Positions 1 through 7,822 of a DNA stretch of 64,000 nucleotides are shown one piece after another (position 1 is the first letter of the stretch; each line of letters starts with the position of its first letter). The stretch is from Sphaerotilus hippei (GTDB taxonomy: Bacteria > Pseudomonadota > Gammaproteobacteria > Burkholderiales > Burkholderiaceae_C). A program made the translations under genes and the position numbers. The notes below the pieces were generated by a model. That model was given only the letters and a program-made list of their open reading frames with translations, was not told where the DNA came from and did no database searches. The stretch is from NCBI RefSeq assembly GCF_003201595.1, contig NZ_QJJS01000011.1, forward strand, positions 1 through 64,000. Direction: 5' to 3'.

Positions 1-252
1 GTGGGTCAGGCCCGGGCCCGGCTTCACTTCCTCGGCGTTGCTGGCGATGCAGGTGGTGCCGCTCCAGCGCTGGTCCTCGATGCAGCGCATCCAGATCAGC
101 CCGGTTTTCCGGTCCAGGACCTGGGATCCGTCATCGATGGAGACGAAGTCGCTGACGTCGCGCCGCAGCGGCCCTTCACACTGCTGCGAAGCCAGGGCCG
201 GCGAGCCAGCGAAAGCGATGATCACGAACGGTGCGATGTGACGTGGATTCAA
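1..252 (-). CDS. DUF1566 (Lcl C-terminal domain) secreted protein, N-terminal part
   Basis: The reading frame is open from a TTG at 252 to the left edge (84 codons), so the gene is partial. The TTG is preceded by AGGAG at a 6-base spacing, which is why I chose this start. The N-terminus looks like a Sec signal peptide: a short basic start, a hydrophobic core, then SPALAS. The mature part has VLDRKTGLIWMRC followed by a W and a second C, the usual opening of DUF1566/Lcl domains, which are often found in secreted or surface proteins of unknown function. It is transcribed away from the toxin remnants to its right. No function beyond the domain can be given. Confidence 0.7.
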   Translation of the reverse strand, partial: MNPRHIAPFVIIAFAGSPALASQQCEGPLRRDVSDFVSIDDGSQVLDRKTGLIWMRCIEDQRWSGTTCIASNAEEVKPGPGLTH

Positions 253-358
253 TGTGGACTCCTGAAGCGCCCCGGGTTTGCTGGTGCCCGGTAGTTTGCC
301 TCAGGCCCGGCGGGTGGCGCGGGGCCGCCGCGCTGCTGGGCGTGTGGCAGCGGCGTGG

Positions 359-462
359 TGGCAGGGCGATCTCGATGCGATGAGGGTGGACTCGTGATCC
401 TGGTCGAGGTGCTGCAGGGCTCCACCAGGCAAGGAAGCCGCTGGCTTCGCTGCGGTGGCCTT
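359..462 (+). pseudogene. decayed copy of the vapB/vapC junction
   Basis: Bases 360-404 match the intact vapB-vapC junction at 3309-3353 with a single substitution, including the end of vapB and the GTG start of vapC. The copy then jumps 111 bases ahead: both ends of the missing block carry TGATCCTGGT (3344-3353 and 3455-3464), and one copy remains here at 395-404. A second loss of about 18 bases lies between two CTTCAAC repeats, followed by a 1-base frameshift. The catalytic Asp near the vapC N-terminus is gone, so no active toxin can be made. It is a relic of a second vapBC locus or of a local duplication. Confidence 0.75.
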
Positions 463-498
463 TTCATGCCTGGAGGCGGATCCAGGCAGGGCGATGGC

Positions 499-777
499 AT
501 GAAGCCAACGCGCAGGAACGTGGCAGCGTCAGCGTGGTGCCCGGCGCAGCAGGTGCTGCTGGTCGGCGGCCTGTGCCTGCTGCTGTCCCTGGCCGCGGCG
601 CTGCTCGACGAGCGGCTGCGGCGCTGGATGACGGCGCGGTGGCTGGGGCCGGTCGGTGGGGCGCAGGTGGCGTCAGCGCATGGGATCATGCCTGATGAGG
701 CGGGCGGGCTCGGTGTGGCCACGCACGCCAGCGCAGGGTGGTCATGGCCGGTGTGGCGGCACGCGATTCTTGGGTGA
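499..777 (+). CDS. doubtful small membrane protein (92 aa)
   Basis: An open frame from ATG 499 encodes 92 residues with one convincing hydrophobic stretch (around residues 19-36) followed by Arg-rich residues, as in a single-pass membrane protein. No family is recognised. It sits between two toxin remnants, has only a weak upstream purine stretch, and the GC-rich background makes chance frames common. It may be real or simply non-coding sequence in a decaying region. Confidence 0.2.
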   Translation: MKPTRRNVAASAWCPAQQVLLVGGLCLLLSLAAALLDERLRRWMTARWLGPVGGAQVASAHGIMPDEAGGLGVATHASAGWSWPVWRHAILG

Positions 778-795
778 TGCCGATGCGGCCGCGTG

Positions 796-900
796 AAGAC
801 GAGTGATGACTGACTCGTACACCACGGCGTTTTCACGTCGGTCAACGGCGACGACGGTCACCAGCAGGTGGTCGTCCTCGACCGAGCAGACGACTGGACT
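796..900 (-). pseudogene. C-terminal scrap of a RelE/ParE-family toxin
   Basis: Read on the minus strand, this segment gives VVCSVEDDHLLVTVVAV followed by DRRENAVVYE. This matches the C-terminal core of RelE-type mRNA interferases (typically RVxYxVEDDxLLVxVVxVGHRRExxVY). The usual GH before RRE is replaced by D, the N-terminal two thirds are absent, and there is no partner antitoxin. The fragment lies just downstream of the SEL1-like gene, in the same 500-base stretch as the decayed vapBC copy. Confidence 0.55.
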
Positions 901-908
901 GGCCTTCC

Positions 909-2273
909 TCAGTTCGACTTGAGCAGTTCGCGGATGCCTTGTTTGGCTGCTTCCATCGCCAGCTCCTTGCACTGGTCGCTCCAGTACCAGCAGGCGAGCG
1001 CGGCGAGTGCGACGCCGACGGTTTCTCCGCCTGACAGTCCGCTGCCGGCCGTGCGGCCTGAAATGCTGTCCTGTTCCATCGGTTCGGCGATCTGCTGCGG
1101 GGGCGGGTCAGGCTCGCGGCTGAAGGCCCGGACGGCCAGATCGGGGAAATTCACCTGGTTCTCGGCTGCGATGGCAAAGATCTTCTGGAAGGAGGCAGCG
1201 ACGGCTTCGGGGGGCGTGCAGCGGCGGGCGGCCTGCAGCCACTGAAACTGCGTGTCGCTCTGCGGGTAGTTCCGTTGCCACTGCCAGAGGTAGAGGGAGA
1301 AGGCGACCTGGGTGCCGTCGCAGTCGATGGGAACCGTGAATTTCTTGACCGGTCCGGAAAAGTCGGCTTCAGCCGCTCGGGCCTCGTCCATGGTCATGTC
1401 GTTGCGTGCGCCGGCCTTGACGAAGTGCTGGAAGAGCTGGAAGGCCCGCCAAGGGTAGAGCGGCCATCCTTCTTCGCTGTCGATGGTGGCCTTGAGCGCA
1501 TTGCGGTATCCGTCCAGGGCGTAGCGGGCGCCGAGTTGAATCTGCTCGGGTGTGGCGTTGCTGTCCTTGAGAAGTTGGGCTGCTTCGATCGACGCTCGGG
1601 TGTGATGCTGCTCGGCGGCGGCGGAGAGCCGGTCCCACAGCTCCCGGTCCGACTGCGGCTGGAAGCTGCCGGATTTGATCCCGAGGCCGACGTGTTCCGC
1701 GGCCTGCGCATCACCGTGGTCGGCCAGCGTTCGCCAGTGGAAAGCGGCCCGCTCCGGGTTGGCGGCCACAGCTCCTTGTCCGTGTTCCAGCAGTTCGGCC
1801 GCTGCGCGCTGCGAGAGGGGATAGCCTTTTGCCGCCGTGCGTTCGAACCAGGCCACGGCCGCTGCCTCGTCCTTGGCAACGCCCTGACCACCGATCAGGT
1901 AGATCGAGCCGATGTTGTGACCGGCCGGGATCGAGCCCAGGCGATCCGCTTGGCGATAGGCGACCAGAGCATCAGCCAGTCGCTGGCCTGCCTGCAGTGC
2001 CCGCCCATGCTGATGCTGGAGACGGGCGTCGGCTGGTTGGTCCGCGGTCGCTTCATGACAGGCCTCGATGGCCTGCTGGGCAGCGATCTGTTCGAAAGGC
2101 ACGCCAGGAATGCCTGCGGGCCGGGTGTCGTCGAAGGGCGATGCCGCAGCGGTATCGCAGGCCTGTGCGAGGCGCTGGGTACGGGCGTGCTGGTGGAGTA
2201 CCACCGCCACGCCAGTGCCGCTGGCCAAGGCAAGTCCCAGCAAGAAGCCATGCATTCCAGACAGCTTGAACAT
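909..2273 (-). CDS. SEL1/TPR-like repeat membrane protein
   Basis: A 454-residue protein from ATG 2273. The N-terminus has a hydrophobic signal-anchor (GFLLGLALASGTGVAVVL). Residues about 90-210 contain helical repeats of the SEL1 type, with phrases such as AVAWFERTAAKGYPLSQ and an ERAAFHWRTLADHGDAQA-like repeat. A second hydrophobic stretch lies near the C-terminus (VGVALAALACWYW). SEL1 repeats mediate protein-protein contacts and are common in envelope or signalling adaptors. The frame stays open further upstream into the next gene, but that part is an antisense-like extension without codon bias. No strong ribosome site is seen, and an internal ATG at 2255 is an alternative start. Specific function unknown. 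Confidence 0.65.
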   Translation of the reverse strand: MFKLSGMHGFLLGLALASGTGVAVVLHQHARTQRLAQACDTAAASPFDDTRPAGIPGVPFEQIAAQQAIEACHEATADQPADARLQHQHGRALQAGQRLADALVAYRQADRLGSIPAGHNIGSIYLIGGQGVAKDEAAAVAWFERTAAKGYPLSQRAAAELLEHGQGAVAANPERAAFHWRTLADHGDAQAAEHVGLGIKSGSFQPQSDRELWDRLSAAAEQHHTRASIEAAQLLKDSNATPEQIQLGARYALDGYRNALKATIDSEEGWPLYPWRAFQLFQHFVKAGARNDMTMDEARAAEADFSGPVKKFTVPIDCDGTQVAFSLYLWQWQRNYPQSDTQFQWLQAARRCTPPEAVAASFQKIFAIAAENQVNFPDLAVRAFSREPDPPPQQIAEPMEQDSISGRTAGSGLSGGETVGVALAALACWYWSDQCKELAMEAAKQGIRELLKSN

Positions 2274-2395
2274 CACGGGATTCAGGTGGTGAGTTGAATC
2301 TTCACGTGCATGCGCCTCTGGCGCAGCCCGGGCATGGAGGTCTGCTGAAGCCAGGTGGTGGTGTCGGACCCGCCCGCCTGGCTTCCCGAGGGCAG

Positions 2396-2860
2396 TCAGC
2401 GCGCCGCGCTGCACTTGCCCGGCTTGGCCAAGGCGAGCTGGGCGACGTCCGCCTTGCCTTGTTCCTCGGGCACCTGTTCCAGCCCGGCGCCGCCGACGAA
2501 CACGCCCATCTTGATGAACTGCCGGATGAAGTAGTGCTTGCCGGCGACGGTCATGAGTTCGAGGGAGTTGGCGGAAAACTCGGACTCGGTGTCGATGGTG
2601 TGTTTCTTGCCGCCTTCGACCTCGGTGTGGAAGAAGATGTCGGGAGCACTTTCCCCGATGCACTTGCCGTCCATCCAGAGGTCTTTCTTGAGGCCTTGGC
2701 CCACGACGCTGTTGCGGTAGATGTAGACCCCGGCATGACCCGGGCTGGGGGATTTGAATTCTTTGGCCTGGGCCGACTCGGCGGGGGTCGCCATGTCCAC
2801 GGACGCGCATCCGGACAGGATGACGGTGGTGGCCAGCGCAAGCGTATAGACGAGTTTCAT
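2396..2860 (-). CDS. DUF2846 lipoprotein
   Basis: A 154-residue protein with a lipoprotein signal peptide ending in the lipobox LSGC (Cys18). The mature part has the DUF2846 pattern: HAGVYIYRN, then MDGKCIG, an FFHTEVEGGKKH segment and a YFIRQF strand. Such proteins are small beta-rich envelope lipoproteins of unknown role. The ATG at 2860 has an AGAGAGGAAG ribosome site about 7 bases upstream. It is followed on the same strand by the SEL1-like gene after about 120 bases, so the two may share a transcript. Confidence 0.8.
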   Translation of the reverse strand: MKLVYTLALATTVILSGCASVDMATPAESAQAKEFKSPSPGHAGVYIYRNSVVGQGLKKDLWMDGKCIGESAPDIFFHTEVEGGKKHTIDTESEFSANSLELMTVAGKHYFIRQFIKMGVFVGGAGLEQVPEEQGKADVAQLALAKPGKCSAAR

Positions 2861-3117
2861 GGTGCAGCTTCCTCTCTGTTGTTTGAACGTCAGCCGTGGG
2901 CGGTCCGCTCACGGCATGCCTCTCCCGCGTGACGAGACCAGGCGCGCGGCCGGAACGACCTCACCTGAAAGACCTCACATCGGTTAAGTTTTTTCATTTT
3001 ATTGTGAAGATTTGCTGATTCGGGTTGTTTTGTGCGCAAGCGACGGAACTCGACGGTATCGAGTGTGGGCGGTGTGGCGCTGCGCCTTGGTGCAGACCAG
3101 AACGTCTGGATGGACTT
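2861..3117. other. intergenic region with an AT-rich core
   Basis: No gene is seen between the divergent lipoprotein and vapBC genes. The stretch 2984-3035 is strikingly AT-rich for this window (runs of T and A) and is the likely promoter zone for one or both directions, but I could not assign a convincing -35/-10 pair. Confidence 0.5.
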
Positions 3118-3153
3118 ATGATGTGTAAGAAACTCATTTTTCATGCACATCAT
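3118..3153. promoter_or_regulatory. probable VapB(C) operator overlapping the vapB start
   Basis: A perfect 8-base inverted repeat, ATGATGTG at 3118-3125 and CACATCAT at 3146-3153, is spaced by 20 bases. The right arm runs into the proposed vapB ATG (3152). Autorepression by an antitoxin or antitoxin-toxin complex at such repeats is the norm in this family; binding here is inferred. Confidence 0.5.
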
Positions 3154-3346
3154 GCGCACCAACATCGTGATCGACGACAAGCTCATGGCCGAAGCCATGC
3201 GCCTGACCGGCTTGAAGACCAAGAAGGAGGCGGTGGAGATGGGGCTGCGCACGCTGTTGCGTCTGCGTCAGCAGGAGGAGATCCGCCGCTTTCGTGGCAA
3301 GTTGGACTGGCAGGGCGATCTCGACGCGATGAGGGTGGACTCGTGA
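3152..3346 (+). CDS. vapB: VapB-type antitoxin
   Basis: A 64-residue protein beginning MRTNIVIDDKLMAEAM, the hallmark of the VapB family (DUF2191 type) with an N-terminal ribbon-helix-helix DNA-binding segment. The C-terminal half (RRFRGKLDWQGDLDAMR) is the toxin-neutralising tail. An ATG 9 bases upstream (3143) is in frame, but the family normally starts at MRTNI, so I chose 3152. There is no good ribosome site. The stop codon overlaps the vapC start by 4 bases (GTGA), indicating translational coupling. A decayed copy of this junction lies near position 400. Confidence 0.85.
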   Translation: MRTNIVIDDKLMAEAMRLTGLKTKKEAVEMGLRTLLRLRQQEEIRRFRGKLDWQGDLDAMRVDS

Positions 3347-3744
3347 TCCTGGTGGATTCCAGCGTCTGGATCGACTACTTCAGGGGCGTGGTGAGTCCGC
3401 AGACACAGCGCCTGGACGCCTTGCTGGGACACGAGCCGCTGGGTGTGGGGGACCTGATCCTGGTCGAGGTGCTGCAGGGCTTCAACGCGGATCGCGACTT
3501 CAACCAGGCCAGGAAGCTGCTGAGCTCGCTGGAGGTCATCGAGCTGGGTGGCCAGCAGATGGCGATTCAAGCCGCGCGCAACTTCCGGACGCTGCGTGCG
3601 TCGGGGATCACGGTCCGCAAGACGATCGATACCCTGATCGCGACCGCGTGCATCGAGAAGGACTTGCCGCTGCTCTACAGCGATCGTGACTTCGACCCGT
3701 TCGTCGAGCACCTCGGGTTGCGTTGCGCGCTGGTGCCTGACTGA
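3343..3744 (+). CDS. vapC: VapC-type PIN-domain ribonuclease toxin
   Basis: A 133-residue PIN domain, normal length for VapC. The acidic metal-binding residues are in place: Asp5 in ILVDSSVW, Glu42 in LVEVLQG, Asp96 in KTIDTLIA, and Asp114/Asp116 in YSDRDFD. Known VapC toxins cleave tRNA or rRNA and are held inactive by VapB. The GTG start overlaps the vapB stop by 4 bases. A short inverted repeat, CTGATC/GATCAG (3741-3760), spans the stop codon and could help end the transcript. Confidence 0.9.
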   Translation: MILVDSSVWIDYFRGVVSPQTQRLDALLGHEPLGVGDLILVEVLQGFNADRDFNQARKLLSSLEVIELGGQQMAIQAARNFRTLRASGITVRKTIDTLIATACIEKDLPLLYSDRDFDPFVEHLGLRCALVPD

Positions 3745-4146
3745 TCCTGTGCCCGATCAGCGGGCGCGGCCCGGCCGAAGGCGCCGCTCTTCAATCGAAA
3801 TCTGGGCGGACGGGCCGGAAGTCATCGATTGCTGACAAGAGTCATCGTTTTCCGAGCATGAGCGCGGGGTGCCGAATATCAGATTGGCGGTGGTTGGCCG
3901 AGCGTCTCTACCGTGCCGGCCTTGCGCGTCGACAGCGCCATTCCATGGCTCGGTGATCAACCGTCGTGGCTGTGACCAGGTGCTTGAACGGTTCTCTCGG
4001 CCGTCCATGCGCAGGTACGCTGGCGCATGGAGGTTTGGCGCTGAACAGGTCGCCGACGATGGCGTGCGCTTCAACTTCCAGTTCGACGCCTATCCGGACG
4101 CCCTGCCTGCCTGGCGTGACCCCGACATGACGGATCACGTGGATGA
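3745..4146. other. intergenic, no supported gene
   Basis: About 400 bases between vapC and the end of glf. Short open frames exist on both strands but none has a ribosome site or a recognisable family. The segment 4040-4140 reads as a protein-like stretch (VRFNFQFDAYPDALPAW) without a start, which may be debris of a lost gene. Nothing else is seen. Confidence 0.4.
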
Positions 4147-5253
4147 TCAGGCGCCGGCCGGCGCGAGGTGGTCTTCCATGGCCTTGAGCGCGGCCGCGAC
4201 GATCTGGTCCATGTTGTAGTAGCGGTACTGGGCCAGTCGACCGACGAAGGTCACGCCGCTTTCCCGGTCGGCCATCTCGCGGTACTTGGCGAACAGCGCC
4301 TCGTTCTCCGGGCGCGGGATCGGGTAGTACGGGTCGCCCTCGGCCTGCGGATATTCATAGACCAGCGACGTGCCGCTGTGCTGCTCGCCCGTCAGGTGCC
4401 TGAATTCGGTGATGCGGGTGTAGGCATGGTCGTTGGGGTAGTTGACCGTGCCCACCGTCTGCTGCAGCGGCGTGTCGGCGTGGTGCACATGCTCGAAGCT
4501 CAGGCTGCGGTAGGGCAGCGCCCCGTGGCACTGGTCGTAGTAGCTGTCGATCGGGCCGGTGTAGACGATGTGCGCCCCGGCGACGCCGTCGAGCACCTCG
4601 CGGTAGTCCGTGCCCGTGCGCACCGTGATGTTCTCGTGGTCGAGCATCTTCTCGAACATCGCCGTGTAGCCTTGCGCGGGCATGAACTGGAAGCTGTCGC
4701 CGAAGTAGCGGTCGTCGTCGTCGGTGCGCGTGGGGATGCGCGCGGCCACGCCGGCCGACAGCTCCGACAGGTCCAGGCCCCACTGCTTCTTCGTGTAGCC
4801 GCGGAAGAACTTCTCGCACAGGTCCGGGCCCACGCTGGCGAGCACCACGTCCTGGCTGGTGGCGATCCGCTCGCAGGGCACCCGCACGCTGTCGAGGTAG
4901 CCCTGGACCTGGTCCTTGCCGAGCTCGAGCCCGTAGAGCTGGTTGATGGTGGTGCGGTTGATCGGGATGGGCAGCAGTTCGCCGTCGACCTGCGCGAGCA
5001 CGCGGTGCTCGTAGAAGCGCCAGTCGGTGAAGCGCGAGAGGTACTCGAAGACCCGCTTGCTGTTGGTGTGGAAGATGTGCGGGCCGTAGGGGTGGATCAG
5101 CACGCCCTGCGCATCGCGGACATCGAAGGCATTGCCCCCGATGTGGGGCCGCTTGTCGACCACGAGCACCTGCTTGCCGGCCTCGGCCAGCTCGCGCGCG
5201 CACACCGAGCCGGCAAAACCGGCTCCGACGATCAGGTGGGTAGGGGTGACCAT
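4147..5253 (-). CDS. glf: UDP-galactopyranose mutase
   Basis: A 368-residue flavoenzyme, normal length, that interconverts UDP-galactopyranose and UDP-galactofuranose, supplying Galf for surface glycans. The N-terminal FAD fold is explicit: GAGFAGS at 10-16, then VVDKRPHIGGNAFD. Family landmarks follow: GPHIFHTNS, the PINRTTINQLYGL segment, FFRGYTKKQWG, RIPTRTDDDDRYF and the C-terminal GRLAQYRYYNMDQ. The ATG at 5253 has only a weak AGAAAG ribosome site. It stands alone, but the right-hand polysaccharide arm carries two GT2 enzymes of the galactofuranosyl-transferase type that could use its product. Confidence 0.95.
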   Translation of the reverse strand: MVTPTHLIVGAGFAGSVCARELAEAGKQVLVVDKRPHIGGNAFDVRDAQGVLIHPYGPHIFHTNSKRVFEYLSRFTDWRFYEHRVLAQVDGELLPIPINRTTINQLYGLELGKDQVQGYLDSVRVPCERIATSQDVVLASVGPDLCEKFFRGYTKKQWGLDLSELSAGVAARIPTRTDDDDRYFGDSFQFMPAQGYTAMFEKMLDHENITVRTGTDYREVLDGVAGAHIVYTGPIDSYYDQCHGALPYRSLSFEHVHHADTPLQQTVGTVNYPNDHAYTRITEFRHLTGEQHSGTSLVYEYPQAEGDPYYPIPRPENEALFAKYREMADRESGVTFVGRLAQYRYYNMDQIVAAALKAMEDHLAPAGA

Positions 5254-5624
5254 GATGGATTCTTTCTGACGATTCGCCTGTTCCGGGCAGGATGCAGTGC
5301 CCGGCCGGATGCGGGAAGTGCCGATTGCACATTGTTGCGCCGTCCCGCGTCAGCAACGTGGCTGGAGCGGCAGGTTGGCTGCAGGGCCCCGTGGACGGGG
5401 GGTGTCTCGTGCACGAAGCCGCGGTGGTGCCGTGGCGCGGGGGCTGGCGGCGCCGAAGTCTTCGCCAGGTACGCCCGGGTGCCTGTGATGTATCGCCGGA
5501 TTGCCGGGTTCTGGTGCTGATGGCGGCCTGACTCCCTGCTGACAGGGCATTGACGCGCCGGGTTCACGGGTTCGCAATGGGCTGGCCTGACTCCATCCAC
5601 GGCAGGCGAGCAAGGGAGATGAAC
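5254..5624. other. divergent intergenic region between glf and the subtilase
   Basis: About 370 bases with no supported gene. It must hold the promoters of glf (leftward) and of the subtilase operon (rightward), but no clear -35/-10 pair could be fixed. A GGGAG ribosome site at 5614-5618 serves the subtilase. Confidence 0.45.
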
Positions 5625-7430
5625 ATGGACTGGACCAAGATGTCGGCGAGCCTGACGGCCGCCTTGGCGCGTTGTGCGGCGGTGCCCGCGCGGGATCGTT
5701 CGTGGGCCGCGCTGCGGCACGGGTCGGGCGGGTTGCCGCCGCCGTCCGGAGCGGCGCTGCAGTGGGGCAGCGAGACCGGGGAGGGCGAGGGCGTGCCCGG
5801 CCTGGACGTGCTGGTGGCCTGCCGCCGCGGGGCGGTGCTGGCGCCGATGGACGGGGTGCTGTGGCACCAGACCGAGGGCGAGGTGCGCTCGGCGGTGGTG
5901 TCGGTGGAGGGGCTGGCGCGGCTGGGGCGCTGCGAGGCGGTGGCGTTCATCGAGCGCTCGGTGGCGCTGCGGCCGCTGAACGATCTGGCGGCCGCACGCA
6001 TCGGGCTGCCGCAGTTCCGGCGTTCGGCGTCGCCGGAACTGGACGGGCGCGGGGTGCTGATCGGCATCGTCGACACGGGCATCGATGCGGCCCATCCGTG
6101 CTTCGGGCCGCGGGTGCTGGGCATCTGGGACCAGACGCTGCCGGCCGCGGGTGGGCGGGGCGCCGGGGCCGCCGGCGCGGTGGCCTATGGCCGGCTGCTG
6201 CGTGGCCCGCAGATGGCGCACAGCCACGACAGCGACGGGCACGGCACGCATGTGGCGGGCATCGCCGCGGGCCGCGACGATCGTTTTGGCGGGGTGGCTC
6301 CGGGGGCGAGCCTGCTGGTGGTGAAGGCGCTGATGTCGACGGCACCGGTGCTCGACGCGATCGACCTGGTGTTCCGCGAGGCCGACCGGCTGGACATGCC
6401 GGCGGTGGTGAACCTGAGCCTGGGCCACCACGACAACGCGCACGACGGCACGGACCTGCTGTCGCGCTACATCGACAGCCGCTGCGGGCCGGGGCGGCTG
6501 GTGGTGACGGCGGCGGGCAACGAGGGGGCCGATGCGATCCATGCGCAGGTGCAGCTGGCCTGCGGGGGCCGGGCGGTGCTGGACATCGAGGTGGCGCAGC
6601 CGGGCGGCCTGCCGCGCGCGGGTTTCGTGCTGACGGCCTGGTATGCCGCGGCGGCCGAGCTGGAGGTGCGCGTGGTGTCGCCCGACGCCGAGCACACCGA
6701 CTGGCAGCCGCTGCTGCGGGGTGGCCCGCCGATGCGGCGGCACTACTTCGCCGAGGACGATCTGCTGCTGTCGACCCCGGCACGGCGGGGCGACCGCGAG
6801 GTGCGGGTGGAGGTGTGGCCGCGGCCCGATTCGGCCACCGGGGGCGTCGACCACTGGCGGCTGGAGCTGCGCAACCGCGGCCCGGTGCCGGTGCGGCTGG
6901 ATGCGTGGCTGCCGCCGGCCGGGGCGCTGACCCGCACGCGTTTCGCGGCGCGCACGGCGGCCGCGGGCATGAAGATCGGCAGCCCCGGCTGCGCGCGCGA
7001 GGCGCTGACGGTGGCGGCGATGACCACCCGCGACCAGTGGTGCGACGAAGGGGGCGCCCCGCACGGCGCGCCCGGGCTGCGGTGCGGCGAGATCTGCGAC
7101 TTCAGCAGCCAGGGGCCGCTGCGTGACGGCTCGCCCAAGCCCGACGTGACCGCGCCGGGGGCGATGATCGTCTCGGCCGCGTCGTCACAGGTGCCGGCCG
7201 GCCACGCGCCGGCCGACGTGGTGCGGCGGGGTTATGTGGTGAGCGCGGGCACCAGCATGGCCGCGCCGCTGGCGACGGGGCTGGCCGCGCTGCTGCTGCA
7301 GCGTGAGCGCGGCCTCGACCCCGCGGGGCTGAAGGCCGCGCTGAGGGCGCACAGCGTGATCCCGGGGGGCGCGCCGGGCGCCCACGATCCCGTCTGGGGG
7401 AGTGGGGTGATCGATGCCGCGCGGCTCTAG
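5625..7430 (+). CDS. S8 subtilisin-family serine protease without signal peptide
   Basis: A 601-residue protein from ATG 5625, chosen because GGGAG ends 6 bases upstream; an ATG two codons earlier is too close to that site. The catalytic triad is complete: Asp150 in IVDTGID, His206 in DGHGTHVAG and Ser544 in SAGTSMAAPL, with the oxyanion Asn299 in TAAGNEG. Between Asn299 and Ser544 is a large insertion (about 310-500) that looks like a beta-sandwich domain. There is no Sec signal, so it may act in the cytoplasm or leave by another route. Residues about 60-125 resemble a compact prodomain, and the next gene encodes a free-standing protein of the same pattern. Confidence 0.88.
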   Translation: MDWTKMSASLTAALARCAAVPARDRSWAALRHGSGGLPPPSGAALQWGSETGEGEGVPGLDVLVACRRGAVLAPMDGVLWHQTEGEVRSAVVSVEGLARLGRCEAVAFIERSVALRPLNDLAAARIGLPQFRRSASPELDGRGVLIGIVDTGIDAAHPCFGPRVLGIWDQTLPAAGGRGAGAAGAVAYGRLLRGPQMAHSHDSDGHGTHVAGIAAGRDDRFGGVAPGASLLVVKALMSTAPVLDAIDLVFREADRLDMPAVVNLSLGHHDNAHDGTDLLSRYIDSRCGPGRLVVTAAGNEGADAIHAQVQLACGGRAVLDIEVAQPGGLPRAGFVLTAWYAAAAELEVRVVSPDAEHTDWQPLLRGGPPMRRHYFAEDDLLLSTPARRGDREVRVEVWPRPDSATGGVDHWRLELRNRGPVPVRLDAWLPPAGALTRTRFAARTAAAGMKIGSPGCAREALTVAAMTTRDQWCDEGGAPHGAPGLRCGEICDFSSQGPLRDGSPKPDVTAPGAMIVSAASSQVPAGHAPADVVRRGYVVSAGTSMAAPLATGLAALLLQRERGLDPAGLKAALRAHSVIPGGAPGAHDPVWGSGVIDAARL

Positions 7431-7461
7431 CATCTGGTCCCGACACCGGAAGGTCCGACCC

Positions 7462-7746
7462 ATGAACTTCGACAAGCTCGACAGCGCCCTGGCCGCCGAG
7501 GTGATGCGCCTGCCGGCCCACGGCGCCGCGACGGTGACGGTGCTGGTGCTGGTGATGGCCTCGGACCCGCCCACCGCCGCCCAGCAGGCGCTGCTCGAGC
7601 CGCTGGGCCTGCCACCCGGCAGCGCCACCGGCCGGGTCTTCAGCGCCACGCTGACCCGCCCGTCCCTCGCCACGCTGGCCGACCTGCCCTGGGTGCTGCG
7701 GCTGGAGCTGGCGCGGCCGATGCAGGGAGGGGGCGTGGCCGGATGA
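7462..7746 (+). CDS. small protein resembling the subtilase prodomain
   Basis: A 94-residue protein from ATG 7462, 31 bases after the subtilase stop and very probably cotranscribed. A GGAAGG ribosome site lies about 8 bases upstream. Its pattern (VTVLVLVMAS, a GLPPGSATGRVFSATL stretch, then LATLADLPWVLRLELARPM) parallels residues 60-125 of the neighbouring protease (LDVLVACRRG, SVEGLARLGRCEAVAFIERS). That is the beta-alpha-beta plan of S8 prodomains ending in a strand that lies near the active site. I infer a trans-acting chaperone or inhibitor of the protease; no named family is recognised. Confidence 0.6.
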   Translation: MNFDKLDSALAAEVMRLPAHGAATVTVLVLVMASDPPTAAQQALLEPLGLPPGSATGRVFSATLTRPSLATLADLPWVLRLELARPMQGGGVAG

Positions 7747-7788
7747 GGTCCGGAGGCGGCCTGTCCAGACTGCTGGCGGATGTCGAGT

Positions 7789-7819
7789 GGCCCCATGCAC
7801 CCGTGGTGCAGCGGGGGCC
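7789..7819. terminator. stem-loop between convergent genes
   Basis: GGCCCC (7789-7794) plus TGCAC (7796-7800) pair with GTGCA (7806-7810) plus GGGGCC (7814-7819), with small bulges and a 5-base loop. It lies between two convergent transcription units, so it could terminate both. There is no T-tract. Confidence 0.5.
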
Positions 7820-7822
7820 CGC

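Noticed and set aside
2274-2912. N-terminal extension of the SEL1-like protein through the lipoprotein gene
   Set aside because: The extension is Arg/His-rich, overlaps a lipoprotein gene with a good ribosome site and lipobox, and is followed by a proper signal-anchor start.
3869-4219. Open frame between vapC and glf as a gene
   Set aside because: No ribosome site or family, and it runs into the end of glf on the opposite strand.
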